Made by a program: the position numbers and the translations under genes. A DNA stretch of 64,000 nucleotides from Rhodoferax sp. (lineage in GTDB: Bacteria; Pseudomonadota; Gammaproteobacteria; Burkholderiales; Burkholderiaceae_C), in NCBI RefSeq assembly GCF_028689295.1, contig NZ_JAQTWL010000004.1:62001-126000 (forward strand). The letters run 5' to 3'. Below the pieces are notes generated by a model that saw nothing but the letters and a program-made list of their open reading frames with translations, did no database searches and was not told the DNA's origin. This document shows, in pieces, positions 10,204-19,322 of the stretch; positions within the stretch are counted from its first letter, which is position 1; every line of letters begins with the position of its first letter.

Positions 10204-12823
10204 CGCCGTCTTCGTCAGCGGCATCTTCGCTGGGCGGGTTGGCATCGTTCTCCACAATGCGTTGCAGGCCGCTCAATTGCGAGCCGTCGTCCAGGCCGAT
10301 CAGCGTCACGCCCTGGGTGGCGCGACCCAATTCACGGATCTCGGAAACACGGGTGCGCACCAGCACGCCCTTGTCGGTGATCAGCATGATTTCATCGTCC
10401 GCATGCACCAGCGTGGCCGCCACCACTTTGCCGTTGCGCTCGGACTGCTGAATGGCGATCATGCCCTTGGTGCCGCGGCCATGGCGGGTGTATTCAGCGA
10501 TGCTGGTGCGCTTGCCATAACCATTTTGCGTGGCGGTGAGCACGCTCTGCGTCTCGTCTTCGGCCACCAGCATGGCGATCACGGACTGGCCTTCTTCCAG
10601 GCTCATCCCCTTGACGCCGCGCGATTGGCGGCCATGGGCGGTGACTTCTTCTTCGTTGAAGCGGACCGCCTTGCCGCCATCGCTGAACAGCATCACATCG
10701 TGTTGACCGTCAGTGATTTCAGCGCCAATCAAATAATCACCCTCGTCCAGATTCACGGCAATGATGCCGGCCTTGCGCGGGTTTGAAAAATCGTCGAGCG
10801 GGGTCTTCTTGACGGTGCCCATGCTGGTGGCCATGAAGACGTATTGATCCGCCGGGAAGGTGCGTTTTTCGCCGGTGAGCGGCAGCACCACGGTGACTTT
10901 TTCGCCCTCCTGCAACGGGAACATGTTGACGATCGGGCGACCACGTGAGCCGCGTGAGCCTTGCGGCACTTCCCACACCTTGAGCCAGTACATGCGGCCA
11001 CGGTTTGAAAAGCACAGGATGTAGTCGTGCGTGTTGGCGATAAAGAGCTGATCCACCCAGTCGTCTTCTTTGGTGGCCGTGGCCTGCTTGCCGCGACCAC
11101 CGCGTTTCTGCGCCCGATATTCGCTCAGAGGCTGGCTTTTGATGTAACCGCTGTGGCTCAGGGTGACCACCATGTCGGTCGGGGTGATCAGGTCCTCGGT
11201 CGAGAGGTCGAAGGACGAATACTCGACCAGGCTGCGGCGTGCGCCCAGTTTGGTCATGCCGAATTCGGTCTTGATGGCAGTGAGCTCGTCGCAGATGATG
11301 ACCGAGACCCGTTCGGGTCGCGCCAGAATGTCGAGCAAGTCGTCAATCTCGGCCATGACTTCCTTGTATTCGGCGACGATTTTGTCTTGCTCCAAGCCGG
11401 TCAGGCGCTGCAAACGCATTTGCAGAATCTCCTGCGCCTGCGTTTCAGACAATCGGTACAAACCGTCAGAGCCCATGCCGAATTCACGCTCCAGCCTGTC
11501 CGGACGGTAATCGTCGGCGTTGACCAGGCCGCCGTCGGCGCGCGTGCGGGTGAGCATTTCGCGCACCAGTTTGCTGTCCCACGGGCGGCTCATCAACTCG
11601 ACCTTGGCCACCGGCGGCGTGGGCGATTCGCGGATGATGCGAATGAAGTCGTCGATGTTGGCCAGCGCCACGGCCAGGCCTTCCAGCACATGACCGCGTT
11701 CGCGCGCCTTGCGCAGGTTAAATACCGTGCGTCGCGTCACTACTTCGCGGCGGTGCTCCAGAAAGACCTCGATCAGATCCTTCAGATTGCACAGCTTGGG
11801 CTGGCCATTGATCAGCGCCACCATGTTCATGCCGAAGGTGTCCTGCAACTGGGTCTGCTTGTACAGGTTGTTGAGCACCACCTCGGGCACTTCGCCGCGC
11901 TTGAGCTCGATCACCAGGCGCATGCCTGATTTGTCAGATTCGTCCTGGATGTGGCTGATGCCTTCGATTTTTTTCTCGTGGACCAGTTCGGCCATGCGTT
12001 CCTGCAAGGTCTTCTTGTTGCACTGGTAGGGCAATTCATCGACGATGATGGCCTGGCGCAGGCCCTTGTCGATGTCTTCAAAGTGGCACTTGGCGCGCAT
12101 CACGACACGTCCACGCCCCGTGCGGTAGCCATCCTTGACGCCATTGATGCCGTAAATGATGCCGGCCGTCGGGAAGTCGGGCGCCGGGATGATTTCCATC
12201 AACTCGTCAATCGATGCTTCAGGGTTGCGCAACAGGTGCAGGCAGGCATCCACCACTTCATTGAGGTTGTGCGGTGGAATGTTGGTGGCCATGCCCACCG
12301 CAATGCCCGAGGAACCATTCACCAGCAAATTGGGAAAGCGCGCTGGCATGACCAGTGGCTCTTGTTCGCTACCGTCGTAATTGGGGCCGAAATCAACCGT
12401 TTCCTTGTCGAGATCGGCCAGCAATTCATGCGCGATCTTGGACATGCGGATTTCGGTGTAGCGCATGGCGGCAGCGTTGTCGCCGTCCACGGAGCCGAAA
12501 TTGCCTTGGCCATCGACCAGCATGTGGCGCAGAGAGAAGTCCTGCGCCATGCGCACGATGGTTTCATAAACCGCGCTGTCGCCGTGCGGGTGGTACTTGC
12601 CAATCACATCGCCGACGATACGAGCCGACTTTTTGTAAGCCTTGTTCCAGTCGTTGTTAAGCTCATGCATGGCAAACAAGACGCGCCGGTGCACGGGCTT
12701 GAGGCCATCTCGGGCGTCCGGCAAGGCCCGCCCAACGATCACACTCATGGCGTAATCCAGGTAGCTGCGGCGCATCTCGTCGGCAAGACTGGTGGGCAGG
12801 GTTTCTTTGGCGAACTGGGTCAT
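10190..12823 (-). CDS. gyrA: DNA gyrase subunit A
   Basis: Breakage-reunion subunit of gyrase, 877 residues. The active-site tyrosine is Tyr122 in [10 protein letters not shown]. The quinolone-determining stretch reads [13 protein letters not shown], so Ser83 is wild type but position 87 is Glu where E. coli has Asp. The GyrA-box (QKRGGRGKQ), which marks true gyrase rather than topoisomerase IV, is present in the C-terminal beta-pinwheel half. The tail is acidic, as usual. The 246-base gap to ompA must hold its promoter; I could not pick a convincing one. It heads the gyrA-serC-pheA-tyrA-aroA:cmk series. Confidence 0.98.
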   Translation of the reverse strand: MTQFAKETLPTSLADEMRRSYLDYAMSVIVGRALPDARDGLKPVHRRVLFAMHELNNDWNKAYKKSARIVGDVIGKYHPHGDSAVYETIVRMAQDFSLRHMLVDGQGNFGSVDGDNAAAMRYTEIRMSKIAHELLADLDKETVDFGPNYDGSEQEPLVMPARFPNLLVNGSSGIAVGMATNIPPHNLNEVVDACLHLLRNPEASIDELMEIIPAPDFPTAGIIYGINGVKDGYRTGRGRVVMRAKCHFEDIDKGLRQAIIVDELPYQCNKKTLQERMAELVHEKKIEGISHIQDESDKSGMRLVIELKRGEVPEVVLNNLYKQTQLQDTFGMNMVALINGQPKLCNLKDLIEVFLEHRREVVTRRTVFNLRKARERGHVLEGLAVALANIDDFIRIIRESPTPPVAKVELMSRPWDSKLVREMLTRTRADGGLVNADDYRPDRLEREFGMGSDGLYRLSETQAQEILQMRLQRLTGLEQDKIVAEYKEVMAEIDDLLDILARPERVSVIICDELTAIKTEFGMTKLGARRSLVEYSSFDLSTEDLITPTDMVVTLSHSGYIKSQPLSEYRAQKRGGRGKQATATKEDDWVDQLFIANTHDYILCFSNRGRMYWLKVWEVPQGSRGSRGRPIVNMFPLQEGEKVTVVLPLTGEKRTFPADQYVFMATSMGTVKKTPLDDFSNPRKAGIIAVNLDEGDYLIGAEITDGQHDVMLFSDGGKAVRFNEEEVTAHGRQSRGVKGMSLEEGQSVIAMLVAEDETQSVLTATQNGYGKRTSIAEYTRHGRGTKGMIAIQQSERNGKVVAATLVHADDEIMLITDKGVLVRTRVSEIRELGRATQGVTLIGLDDGSQLSGLQRIVENDANPPSEDAADEDGDAPV

Positions 12824-13069
12824 GGAGTGGACTTGAGGCTAGGCAAGATCTAAGTTAACTATTGATTTTAAGCTTTGAAATTGTGGCTCCCGCACAACGA
12901 ACCAATTGAAAATTCAAGTTGATTGATCTTTGTATATTCGTGCGTGGTTTAGCGCACATATGGCCAGAATTGTTGTGGCACAATGAATCCAACGTTTGAA
13001 GTGATAGGCATTTCAAGCGTCTGATTTAGCTACGCAGCGCTGCTGCGGTTTTTTCCCTTAAGGAGAACC

Positions 13070-13798
13070 ATGATGAAAATGAATAATCTGGCAGTGCTGC
13101 TCGCAGCAGCAGCTATCGCCTTCCCAATGGCTTCGAGCGCTGAAATCGTGCAACCGTTCCCAGCCAAACCAATTGCCAGCCCCACAGCTGACGACTTCAA
13201 GTATGCCACCGGTGAAAATCAGTGGCGCTCGGTCGATGGCCAACCGGTTATGAACGGTACCAACGAACTCTGCTGGCGCAATGCCTTCTGGACACCTGCC
13301 ACGGCCTACCCGGGCTGCGACGGTTCGATCCTCAAACCGCTGCCCGTGGTTGCTCCACCGCCCGCTCCGGCCCCAGCCCCCATCGCTGCGCCGGCACCTG
13401 TTGCCGCGCCAGCACCCGCTCCAGCGCCAGCACCCGTGGCCGCCGCCAAGGTCACTTACGCTGCCGACGCCTTCTTTGATTTTGACAAGTCCGTGCTCAA
13501 GCCAGAAGGCAAAGCCAAGCTTGATGATCTGGTTGCCAAGGTCAAGGGCATCAACCTCGAGGTGGTGATTGCAGTTGGTCACACCGATGCCACTGGCCCG
13601 GATGGCTACAACCAGAAACTGTCGGTGCGTCGTTCTGAAGCCGTCAAGGCCTACCTGGTGTCCAAGGGCATTGAAAAGAACCGCATTTACACCGAAGGTA
13701 AGGGCGAAGCCCAACCCGTGGCTGACAACAAGACCAAAGAAGGTCGTTCCAAGAACCGCCGTGTTGAAGTTGAAGTGGTGGGCACACGCGCCAAGTAA
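13070..13798 (+). CDS. ompA: OmpA-family outer membrane protein
   Basis: Outer-membrane protein that ties the envelope to peptidoglycan. It has 242 residues: a signal peptide (1-24, cut after ASSA), a short Trp-rich N-terminal segment with a Cys pair (C68, C83) typical of betaproteobacterial OmpA, a Pro/Ala low-complexity linker (about 95-126) and an OmpA domain (about 128-238). The peptidoglycan-binding residues seen in other OmpA domains are present as Asp173 (HTDATG) and Arg188 (LSVRRS). AGGAG at 13061-13065 stands 4 bases before the first ATG and 7 before the second (13073), so either start is possible. It is transcribed away from gyrA and ends at a strong terminator. Confidence 0.93.
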   Translation: MMKMNNLAVLLAAAAIAFPMASSAEIVQPFPAKPIASPTADDFKYATGENQWRSVDGQPVMNGTNELCWRNAFWTPATAYPGCDGSILKPLPVVAPPPAPAPAPIAAPAPVAAPAPAPAPAPVAAAKVTYAADAFFDFDKSVLKPEGKAKLDDLVAKVKGINLEVVIAVGHTDATGPDGYNQKLSVRRSEAVKAYLVSKGIEKNRIYTEGKGEAQPVADNKTKEGRSKNRRVEVEVVGTRAK

Positions 13799-13825
13799 TT
13801 GGTTCATGTCCTAGCGCTTCAAGCT

Positions 13826-13859
13826 CAACAAAAAACCCGCTTCGGCGGGTTTTTTGTTG
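13826..13859 (+). terminator. Rho-independent terminator after ompA
   Basis: CAACAAAAAACCCGC, loop TTCG, then GCGGGTTTTTTGTTG: a near-perfect hairpin with a stable tetraloop and a T run. It can work in both directions and starts 28 bases after the ompA stop. Confidence 0.93.
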
Positions 13860-13950
13860 TCTGGGCAAGGGGACATCCGACAAGAACTAGGGTTTACCCT
13901 AGAATATTCATCAAACTAAATAGTTCCCTCATTGTTGAACCTGGATTTCT

Positions 13951-15372
13951 ATGAATTTGTCCCTGGAAAACGAACTGATCGAAAACTACACTTTTTCCGA
14001 GATCAAGCTCGGGCAAAGCGCACGGTTATTGCGCACATTGACGCTTGAGGATATCCAGGCTTTCGCCGCCGTGTCGGGCGACACCAACCCGGCGCACCTC
14101 GATTCCGTCTATGCCAGCGACAGCTTGTTTCATGGCGTGATCGCCCACGGCATGTGGAGCGGTGCCCTGATTTCTGCCCTGCTTGGCACCCAGTTTCCTG
14201 GTCCCGGCACCATTTACCAGGACCAGGCGTTGCATTTTGTCAAGCCGGTCCGTGTCGGTGACACGCTGACCGTGACGGTGACAGTGACGGCCTTGAACCC
14301 TGAAAACAAGAGTGTGGAGCTCGATTGCAGGGTTTTCAACCAACGCGGTGAGTTGGTGCTGAGCGGCGTTGCCAAGGTGCTGGCGCCCACCAACAAGGTG
14401 CGCTTGCCGCGCGTGGTGGCGCCGCAGATTCAATTGTTCGACCCGCAATCGCGCTTCAATCAGTTGCTAGCTCTTGGCGAAAAGCTTGAAGCGGTGCGCT
14501 GTGCGGTGGTGCACCCCTGCGACGCAGGCTCGCTCAGCGGCGCCATGGATGCCGCCCGCTATGGTCTGATCGTGCCGGTGCTGATCGGCCCCGAGGTGCG
14601 CATTCGCCATGTGGCTGCCGAGGCCGACATTGATTTGACTGGCATCGAGATTTTGAACGTGCCGCACAGCCATGCGGCTGCTGAAAAGGCCGCCGACATG
14701 GCGGCCGCCTGGGAGATCGAAATGCTGATGAAAGGCAGCCTGCACACCGATGAACTGATTCATGCCGTGCTGGCCAAGCCGGCTTTGCGCACCGGCCGCC
14801 GCATGTCGCATGTGTTTCGCTTCGATGTGCCGCTGTACCACAAGCCGCTGCTGATTACCGATGCCGCACTTAACATCCGCCCCACACTGCAGGAAAAAGT
14901 GGACATCATCCAGAACGCCATCGATTTCGCGCGTGTCTTGGGTGTTGCTGAGCCCAAGGTGGCGATATTGTCGGCAGTCGAAACTGTCAACCCCGGCATT
15001 CCTTCCACGCTCGACGCAGCGGCACTCTGCAAAATGGCCGAACGCGGCCAGATCACCGGTGGCGTGCTCGATGGGCCGCTGGCTTTCGACAATGCCATCT
15101 CGCTGCAGGCCGCGCAAATCAAGAACATTGAATCGACGGTGGCCGGTCACGCCGACATCCTGGCGGTGCCTGATCTGGAAAGCGGCAACATGCTGGCCAA
15201 ACAACTGGAATACCTGGCCGGCGCCAGCGGTTCAGGCATTGTGCTCGGTGCGCGGGTGCCCATTGCGCTGACCAGCCGGGCTGATGGCCCGTCAAATCGC
15301 GTGGCTTCGGCACTGCTGGCCTTGCTGGTGGCACACAATGCGCGTCGCGACCATCCGCGCCCGATCTGGTAA
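13951..15372 (+). CDS. Bifunctional MaoC-type enoyl-CoA hydratase / phosphate acyltransferase
   Basis: A two-domain protein of 473 residues. The N-terminal part (about 10-150) is a MaoC/R-hydratase hot-dog fold with the SGDTNPAHLD motif; Asp44 and His49 match the catalytic pair of PhaJ-type hydratases. The C-terminal part (about 165-470) is a PTA/PTB phosphotransacylase, showing DAARYGLIVPVLIGP and VAVPDLESGN-like segments. It probably swaps CoA for phosphate on acetyl-, propionyl- or butyryl-CoA. The acetate-type kinase gene follows after 9 bases, so the pair can make ATP from acyl-CoA or run in reverse. Fusions of this kind are known in Burkholderiales. The acyl chain length used cannot be read from sequence. 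Confidence 0.88.
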   Translation: MNLSLENELIENYTFSEIKLGQSARLLRTLTLEDIQAFAAVSGDTNPAHLDSVYASDSLFHGVIAHGMWSGALISALLGTQFPGPGTIYQDQALHFVKPVRVGDTLTVTVTVTALNPENKSVELDCRVFNQRGELVLSGVAKVLAPTNKVRLPRVVAPQIQLFDPQSRFNQLLALGEKLEAVRCAVVHPCDAGSLSGAMDAARYGLIVPVLIGPEVRIRHVAAEADIDLTGIEILNVPHSHAAAEKAADMAAAWEIEMLMKGSLHTDELIHAVLAKPALRTGRRMSHVFRFDVPLYHKPLLITDAALNIRPTLQEKVDIIQNAIDFARVLGVAEPKVAILSAVETVNPGIPSTLDAAALCKMAERGQITGGVLDGPLAFDNAISLQAAQIKNIESTVAGHADILAVPDLESGNMLAKQLEYLAGASGSGIVLGARVPIALTSRADGPSNRVASALLALLVAHNARRDHPRPIW

Positions 15373-15381
15373 GGCCTGCCC

Positions 15382-16566
15382 GTGGCTATTTTGTCGGTCA
15401 ACGCGGGTTCTTCCACCCTTAAGTTTTCGCTGTATCCGATGGCACATGGCAAGGTCCTGCCGCAGATCCTCAATGGCAGCATTGAAGGGCTTGAGCCGGC
15501 GGGTTCACCTGAAATGTGCTGGACGTTTCAGGACCAAGGTCACCGCCGCGGTCTGAATCTGGACACCAAGCAAATTTTTAACCAGGCACTGCTGAGTTTG
15601 CGTGGCTTGTTGGCCGAGTTGCCGGGCACGCCCGTCATGCAGGCTGTGGCGCACCGGGTGGTGCATGGCGGCGCCAGCTATCGTGCCAGCGTGGTGGTGA
15701 CCGATGCCGTGCTGGCCGACCTGACAAGGCTCAACTCGCTGGCGCCGCTGCACCAGCCGCACAACCTGGCCGGCATACGGGCCTTTGCCGCAGCGTTTCC
15801 CGAGGTGCCGCAGGTGGCGTGTTTCGACACCGCATTTCATGCCACGCTGCCCGAGCTCGATTACCGCTTTGCCCTGCCCGAGGCCTTGTACCGGCAGGGA
15901 CTGCGCCGCTACGGTTTTCATGGTTTGTCGTACCAGTATGTGATGGGCGTGCTGCTGGAACGCAGTGCGCGCGCCAGGGGCCGGCTGTTGATGGCCCATC
16001 TGGGCAACGGTGCCAGCCTGTGCGCGGCGCGCGCGGGCAAAAGTTGCGCCACCACCATGGGCTTCTCGGCGCTCGACGGACTGATGATGGGCACCCGGCC
16101 CGGCGCGCTCGACGCCGGCGTCATGCTCTATTTGGCGGAGCAGGGCTGGGACCATGACCGCCTTCAGCAACTGCTCTACAAGCAAAGCGGCCTGCTTGGC
16201 GTGTCGGGGATCTCGGCAGACATGCGCCGCCTGCGCGCCGACCCTTCGGCCAGCGCCAAGTTAGCCGTTGACATGTTCACTTACCGCCTGTTGCGCGAAA
16301 GTGGTGCATTGGTCGCCTGCCTGCAGGGGCTCGACGTGCTGGCCTTCAGCGGCGGCATCGGCGAGCACGACGTGGCGCTGCGCAGCGAAGTCGCCCAGCG
16401 GCTGGCCTGGCTGGGCGTGGTGATTGACCCCATTCGCAACCTGCAGGCAACCGGTGACCAAGTCATGGCGATCCACGCCGCGGGCAGTGCGATCGAAATC
16501 TGGGTGGTCCCCACCGACGAAGGTGTCGTGGCTGCGCGCGAAGCGGCCCAGCTGATCGCCGCGTGA
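15382..16566 (+). CDS. ackA: Acetate/propionate kinase family protein
   Basis: ASKHA-fold kinase that interconverts acyl phosphate plus ADP and carboxylate plus ATP. The 394-residue frame starts with GTG and reads AILSVNAGSSTLKF (phosphate-binding Asn and Ser), then HRVVHGG, CFDTAFHATLP, YGFHGLSYQYV, HLGNGASLCA and GTRPGALDAG, the full set of AckA signatures. It starts 9 bases after the phosphate acyltransferase stop, so the two are cotranscribed and functionally linked. The partner's MaoC domain suggests that longer acyl chains may also be handled. Confidence 0.92.
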   Translation: MAILSVNAGSSTLKFSLYPMAHGKVLPQILNGSIEGLEPAGSPEMCWTFQDQGHRRGLNLDTKQIFNQALLSLRGLLAELPGTPVMQAVAHRVVHGGASYRASVVVTDAVLADLTRLNSLAPLHQPHNLAGIRAFAAAFPEVPQVACFDTAFHATLPELDYRFALPEALYRQGLRRYGFHGLSYQYVMGVLLERSARARGRLLMAHLGNGASLCAARAGKSCATTMGFSALDGLMMGTRPGALDAGVMLYLAEQGWDHDRLQQLLYKQSGLLGVSGISADMRRLRADPSASAKLAVDMFTYRLLRESGALVACLQGLDVLAFSGGIGEHDVALRSEVAQRLAWLGVVIDPIRNLQATGDQVMAIHAAGSAIEIWVVPTDEGVVAAREAAQLIAA

Positions 16567-16608
16567 GCTGGCGCCCCGCCTTGCCCCCCGCTTTGCGATA
16601 CTCGGCGC

Positions 16609-17370
16609 ATGCAGCTTCAAGACATTCTTTATTCCCAAGGGTTCGGCACCCGGCGCGTGTGTGCCGGTTTGATCCAGCAAGGTTTGGTCAAGGTGTATGA
16701 ATCCGGTCGAGAGACTGTTCCTGTTCCCTGCGTCCTGGCGACCGCTGAATTTGTCGCCGCAGGGCTGCGCTTTCGGGTGCAGGGCGTGGACTGGCCCTAT
16801 GCCGAGAAGGCCTACCTCATGCTCAACAAGCCGAATGCCACCGAGTGCTCGCAAAAGCCATCCACCTACCCCAGCATTTACACCCTGCTGCCATCACCAC
16901 TGCGTCTGCGGCCGCAAAAAGGGGCCGTGCAGGGCGTGCAGGCCATCGGAAGGCTCGACCAGGACACTACCGGCCTGCTGCTGCTCACCGACGATGGCAA
17001 GTTCATCCACCGCATGAGCTCACCGCGCCACCATGTGCCCAAGGTGTATGAAGTCACCGTCAAGCACCCGCTCGATACGCGCCAGATCAGCCAATTGCTG
17101 GCCGGTGTGGTGCTCGACGACGACCCCAAGCCGGTGCGCGCGGCGGCTTGCGAGGCGGTGTCCGAGTTTCACTTGCGCCTGACGCTCACCGAGGGCAAGT
17201 ACCACCAGGTTAAACGCATGGTGGCGGCGATCAGCAACCGGGTGGAAGCCTTGCACCGTTCCCAAATCGGTGCTTTGCGTTTGCCTGACGATCTGGCTCC
17301 CGGCCAATGGTGCTGGCTCGGTGAGGCGGATTTGGCGAGCATTGCAGGCGTGCCGGCTGCGGTATGCTAG
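16609..17370 (+). CDS. rsuA: 16S rRNA pseudouridine synthase (RsuA family)
   Basis: Predicted to convert U516 of 16S rRNA to pseudouridine. The 253-residue protein has an N-terminal S4-like RNA-binding segment (LQDILYSQGFGTRRVCAGLI) and the RsuA/RluB catalytic motif AIGRLDQDTTGLLLLT with catalytic Asp117, followed by the KVYEV and EGKYHQVKRM motifs. Length and order match RsuA rather than the RluA group. The next gene starts immediately after its stop. Confidence 0.88.
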   Translation: MQLQDILYSQGFGTRRVCAGLIQQGLVKVYESGRETVPVPCVLATAEFVAAGLRFRVQGVDWPYAEKAYLMLNKPNATECSQKPSTYPSIYTLLPSPLRLRPQKGAVQGVQAIGRLDQDTTGLLLLTDDGKFIHRMSSPRHHVPKVYEVTVKHPLDTRQISQLLAGVVLDDDPKPVRAAACEAVSEFHLRLTLTEGKYHQVKRMVAAISNRVEALHRSQIGALRLPDDLAPGQWCWLGEADLASIAGVPAAVC

Positions 17371-17375
17371 ACGGC

Positions 17376-18284
17376 ATGAGTCTGCTGTTCGATTCCTTTT
17401 GGCGTGCGGTGGCGTACGGCTTGCGGCCCCGGGTCATCGCACTGTCGTTTTTGCCACTGTTGCTGATGGCTGGCCTGGCCTTGGGTCTGGGTTACTTTTA
17501 CTGGACTGGTGTGCTGGCAACAGTGAACTTGTGGCTGGAATCATCGACGCTGGTGGGCAGCATTTCCGGCTGGTTGCAGGGGATGGGGCTGGGCAACCTG
17601 AAGGCGGTGCTGGGGCCGCTGATCGTGATTTTTGCGGTGACACCGCTGATTGTGGTGTTTTCCCTGCTCGCGGTGGCGCTCATGATGACACCGGCGCTGA
17701 CCTCGCTGGTGGCGCAGAGGCGCTTTCCGGCACTGGAGCGCAAGCGCGGTGGCCCGCTGGTGGCCAGCTTGTGGCGGTCTTTGGTGTCCACACTGCTGGC
17801 CTTGGTCGCGCTGATCGTGTCGGTGCCGCTGTGGCTCATTCCCCCGCTGATTCTGATTTTGCCGCCGCTGATCTGGGGCTGGCTCACCTACCGCGTCATG
17901 GCCTTCGATGCACTGGCTGAGCACGCCAGCAGCGAGGAGCGGCGCGAGCTATTTCGCCGTCACCGCATGAGCTTGCTCGGCATCGGAATTTTCTGTGGCT
18001 ACCTGGGTGCCGCTCCCAGCCTGATCTGGGCTTCAGGCGTCTTGTTTGTGGCTGCCTTTGTGGTGCTGGTGCCGCTGGCAATCTGGCTCTACACGCTGGT
18101 GTTCGCCTTGGCCTCGCTCTGGTTTGCCCACTTTTGCCTGGCGGCCTTGCAGGCGCTGCGGGCCGAGCGCGCTGCCGCAGCAGTTGCACCCACCCCACCG
18201 GATGCCGATATTCCAGATTCCTTGCCCCTGTTCCTGAACCATGCCCGCGACCCCATCGATACCCCCAATCCAGAGCGCCAATAG
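17376..18284 (+). CDS. EI24 domain-containing (CysZ-like) inner membrane protein
   Basis: A 302-residue hydrophobic protein with several membrane helices: near 15-35, a long LIVIFAVTPLIVVFSLLAV helix around 85-105, a pair around 130-170, and a C-terminal group from about 205. The N-terminal SLLFDSFWRAVAYGLRPRVI and the PPLIWGWLTYRVMAFDAL segment with a following acidic/basic loop are typical of the EI24/CysZ-like family. CysZ itself is a sulfate channel; the function of this branch is not established. The ATG at 17376 is chosen because 17364 lies inside rsuA. Its last 44 bases overlap the next gene. Confidence 0.75.
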   Translation: MSLLFDSFWRAVAYGLRPRVIALSFLPLLLMAGLALGLGYFYWTGVLATVNLWLESSTLVGSISGWLQGMGLGNLKAVLGPLIVIFAVTPLIVVFSLLAVALMMTPALTSLVAQRRFPALERKRGGPLVASLWRSLVSTLLALVALIVSVPLWLIPPLILILPPLIWGWLTYRVMAFDALAEHASSEERRELFRRHRMSLLGIGIFCGYLGAAPSLIWASGVLFVAAFVVLVPLAIWLYTLVFALASLWFAHFCLAALQALRAERAAAAVAPTPPDADIPDSLPLFLNHARDPIDTPNPERQ

Positions 18285-19089
18285 CGCAACGCCAAACTTC
18301 GGCCTGATCATCATTGGCGACGAAATCCTGTCGGGCAAACGCGCCGACAAGCATTTGCCCAAGGTGATCGAGTTGCTCAAGGTGCGCGGCCTGTCACTGG
18401 CTTGGGCCGAGTACGTGGGCGACGACCCTGGTCGCATCACCGCCGCCTTGCAGCGCGCCCTGGCTTCGGGCGACGTGGTGATTTCCACCGGTGGCATTGG
18501 CGCCACGCCCGACGACCACACTCGCCAGTGCGCCGCGCGCGCGCTGGGCATTGACCTGGCGCTGCATCCCGAGGCCAAGGCCTTGATCGAGCAACGCATG
18601 CGGGACGCGGCGCTGGAGCAGGGCAAAAGCTTCGAGCCCCATCAAGCCGACAACCTGCACCGCCTCAACATGGGCGTTTTCCCAAAGGGTGCGCAAATTA
18701 TTCCCAACCCCTTCAACAAAATCCCCGGGTTCAGTTGCGGCCAGGTTTACTTCGTGCCAGGTTTTCCGGTCATGGCCTGGCCCATGATCGAATGGGTACT
18801 CGATACCCATTACCGGGTCTATTTTGCAGAAAATGCCTGGCTGGAGCGCTCGGTGATTGTTTTTGGTGCCATGGAAGCCACCTTGACGCCGCTGATGGAA
18901 GCCATCGAGCATGATTTTGCCGGCATCAAGGTGTTCAGCCTGCCCAGTGTGGATCACCCCCAGTATGGGCGCCACATCGAACTGGGTGTCAAGGGTGATC
19001 CGCAAGTCGTGACTCGCGCGTTTGCGGCCATGCTCGAAGGGCTTGGGCCGTTTCATCTCAATCTGGGCCCGGAATTGGTGCGTTCTTGA
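18241..19089 (+). CDS. CinA-type molybdopterin-binding domain protein
   Basis: A 282-residue protein with the MoaB/Mog fold found at the N-terminus of CinA: FGLIIIGDEILSGKRADKH, the GDDPGRI segment and STGGIGATPDDHT, the conserved GG(I/L)GPTxDD-like motif. It lacks the C-terminal amidohydrolase domain of full CinA. The first ATG is used; it overlaps the upstream gene by 44 bases and no later ATG occurs before the conserved strand. The exact substrate of this stand-alone form is uncertain; nucleotide or cofactor pyrophosphate cleavage, as in CinA, is an inference. Confidence 0.82.
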   Translation: MPATPSIPPIQSANSATPNFGLIIIGDEILSGKRADKHLPKVIELLKVRGLSLAWAEYVGDDPGRITAALQRALASGDVVISTGGIGATPDDHTRQCAARALGIDLALHPEAKALIEQRMRDAALEQGKSFEPHQADNLHRLNMGVFPKGAQIIPNPFNKIPGFSCGQVYFVPGFPVMAWPMIEWVLDTHYRVYFAENAWLERSVIVFGAMEATLTPLMEAIEHDFAGIKVFSLPSVDHPQYGRHIELGVKGDPQVVTRAFAAMLEGLGPFHLNLGPELVRS

Positions 19090-19116
19090 CGGTGTGAAGG
19101 CACAAAAATCAAAGTG

Positions 19117-19133
19117 AGCACTATTGTGGTGCA
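19117..19133 (+). promoter_or_regulatory. NtrC-binding site, distal box of glnA
   Basis: AGCACTATTGTGGTGCA matches the dyad TGCACC-N5-GGTGCA except for the first base and one inner base. The box is centred about 160 bases before the predicted glnA transcription start. Confidence 0.75.
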
Positions 19134-19150
19134 ATTCGAATGACTTTTGA

Positions 19151-19167
19151 TGCACTTCAACAGCGCA
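19151..19167 (+). promoter_or_regulatory. NtrC-binding site, proximal weaker box of glnA
   Basis: TGCACTTCAACAGCGCA keeps the TGCAC left half and GCA right end of the NtrC dyad. Its centre is 34 bases from the distal box, about three helical turns, as in the paired enhancer sites of enteric glnA. Confidence 0.5.
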
Positions 19168-19257
19168 AAACATGAATCTTGTCAGTATTTGGGAACGCAA
19201 GTGTTGAAACTCAAGGCAAAATACGGCCTTTGATGGATCCGTTCGACAGCCGACGGG

Positions 19258-19276
19258 TCTGGCACAAAACCTGCAT
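19258..19276 (+). promoter_or_regulatory. Sigma-54 (-24/-12) promoter of glnA
   Basis: CTGGCACAAAACCTGCAT has the invariant GG (19261-19262) and GC (19273-19274) exactly 10 bases apart, in the TGGCAC...TGCA context. Transcription would start near 19285, 38 bases before the glnA ATG. Confidence 0.85.
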
Positions 19277-19322
19277 TCTCAAACATAACCCTTTTTCAAC
19301 AACTATTCCTTTGGAGTAATCA

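Noticed and set aside
12971..12990. TGGCAC sequence before ompA as a sigma-54 promoter
   Set aside because: The GC element is missing at 10 bases after GG.
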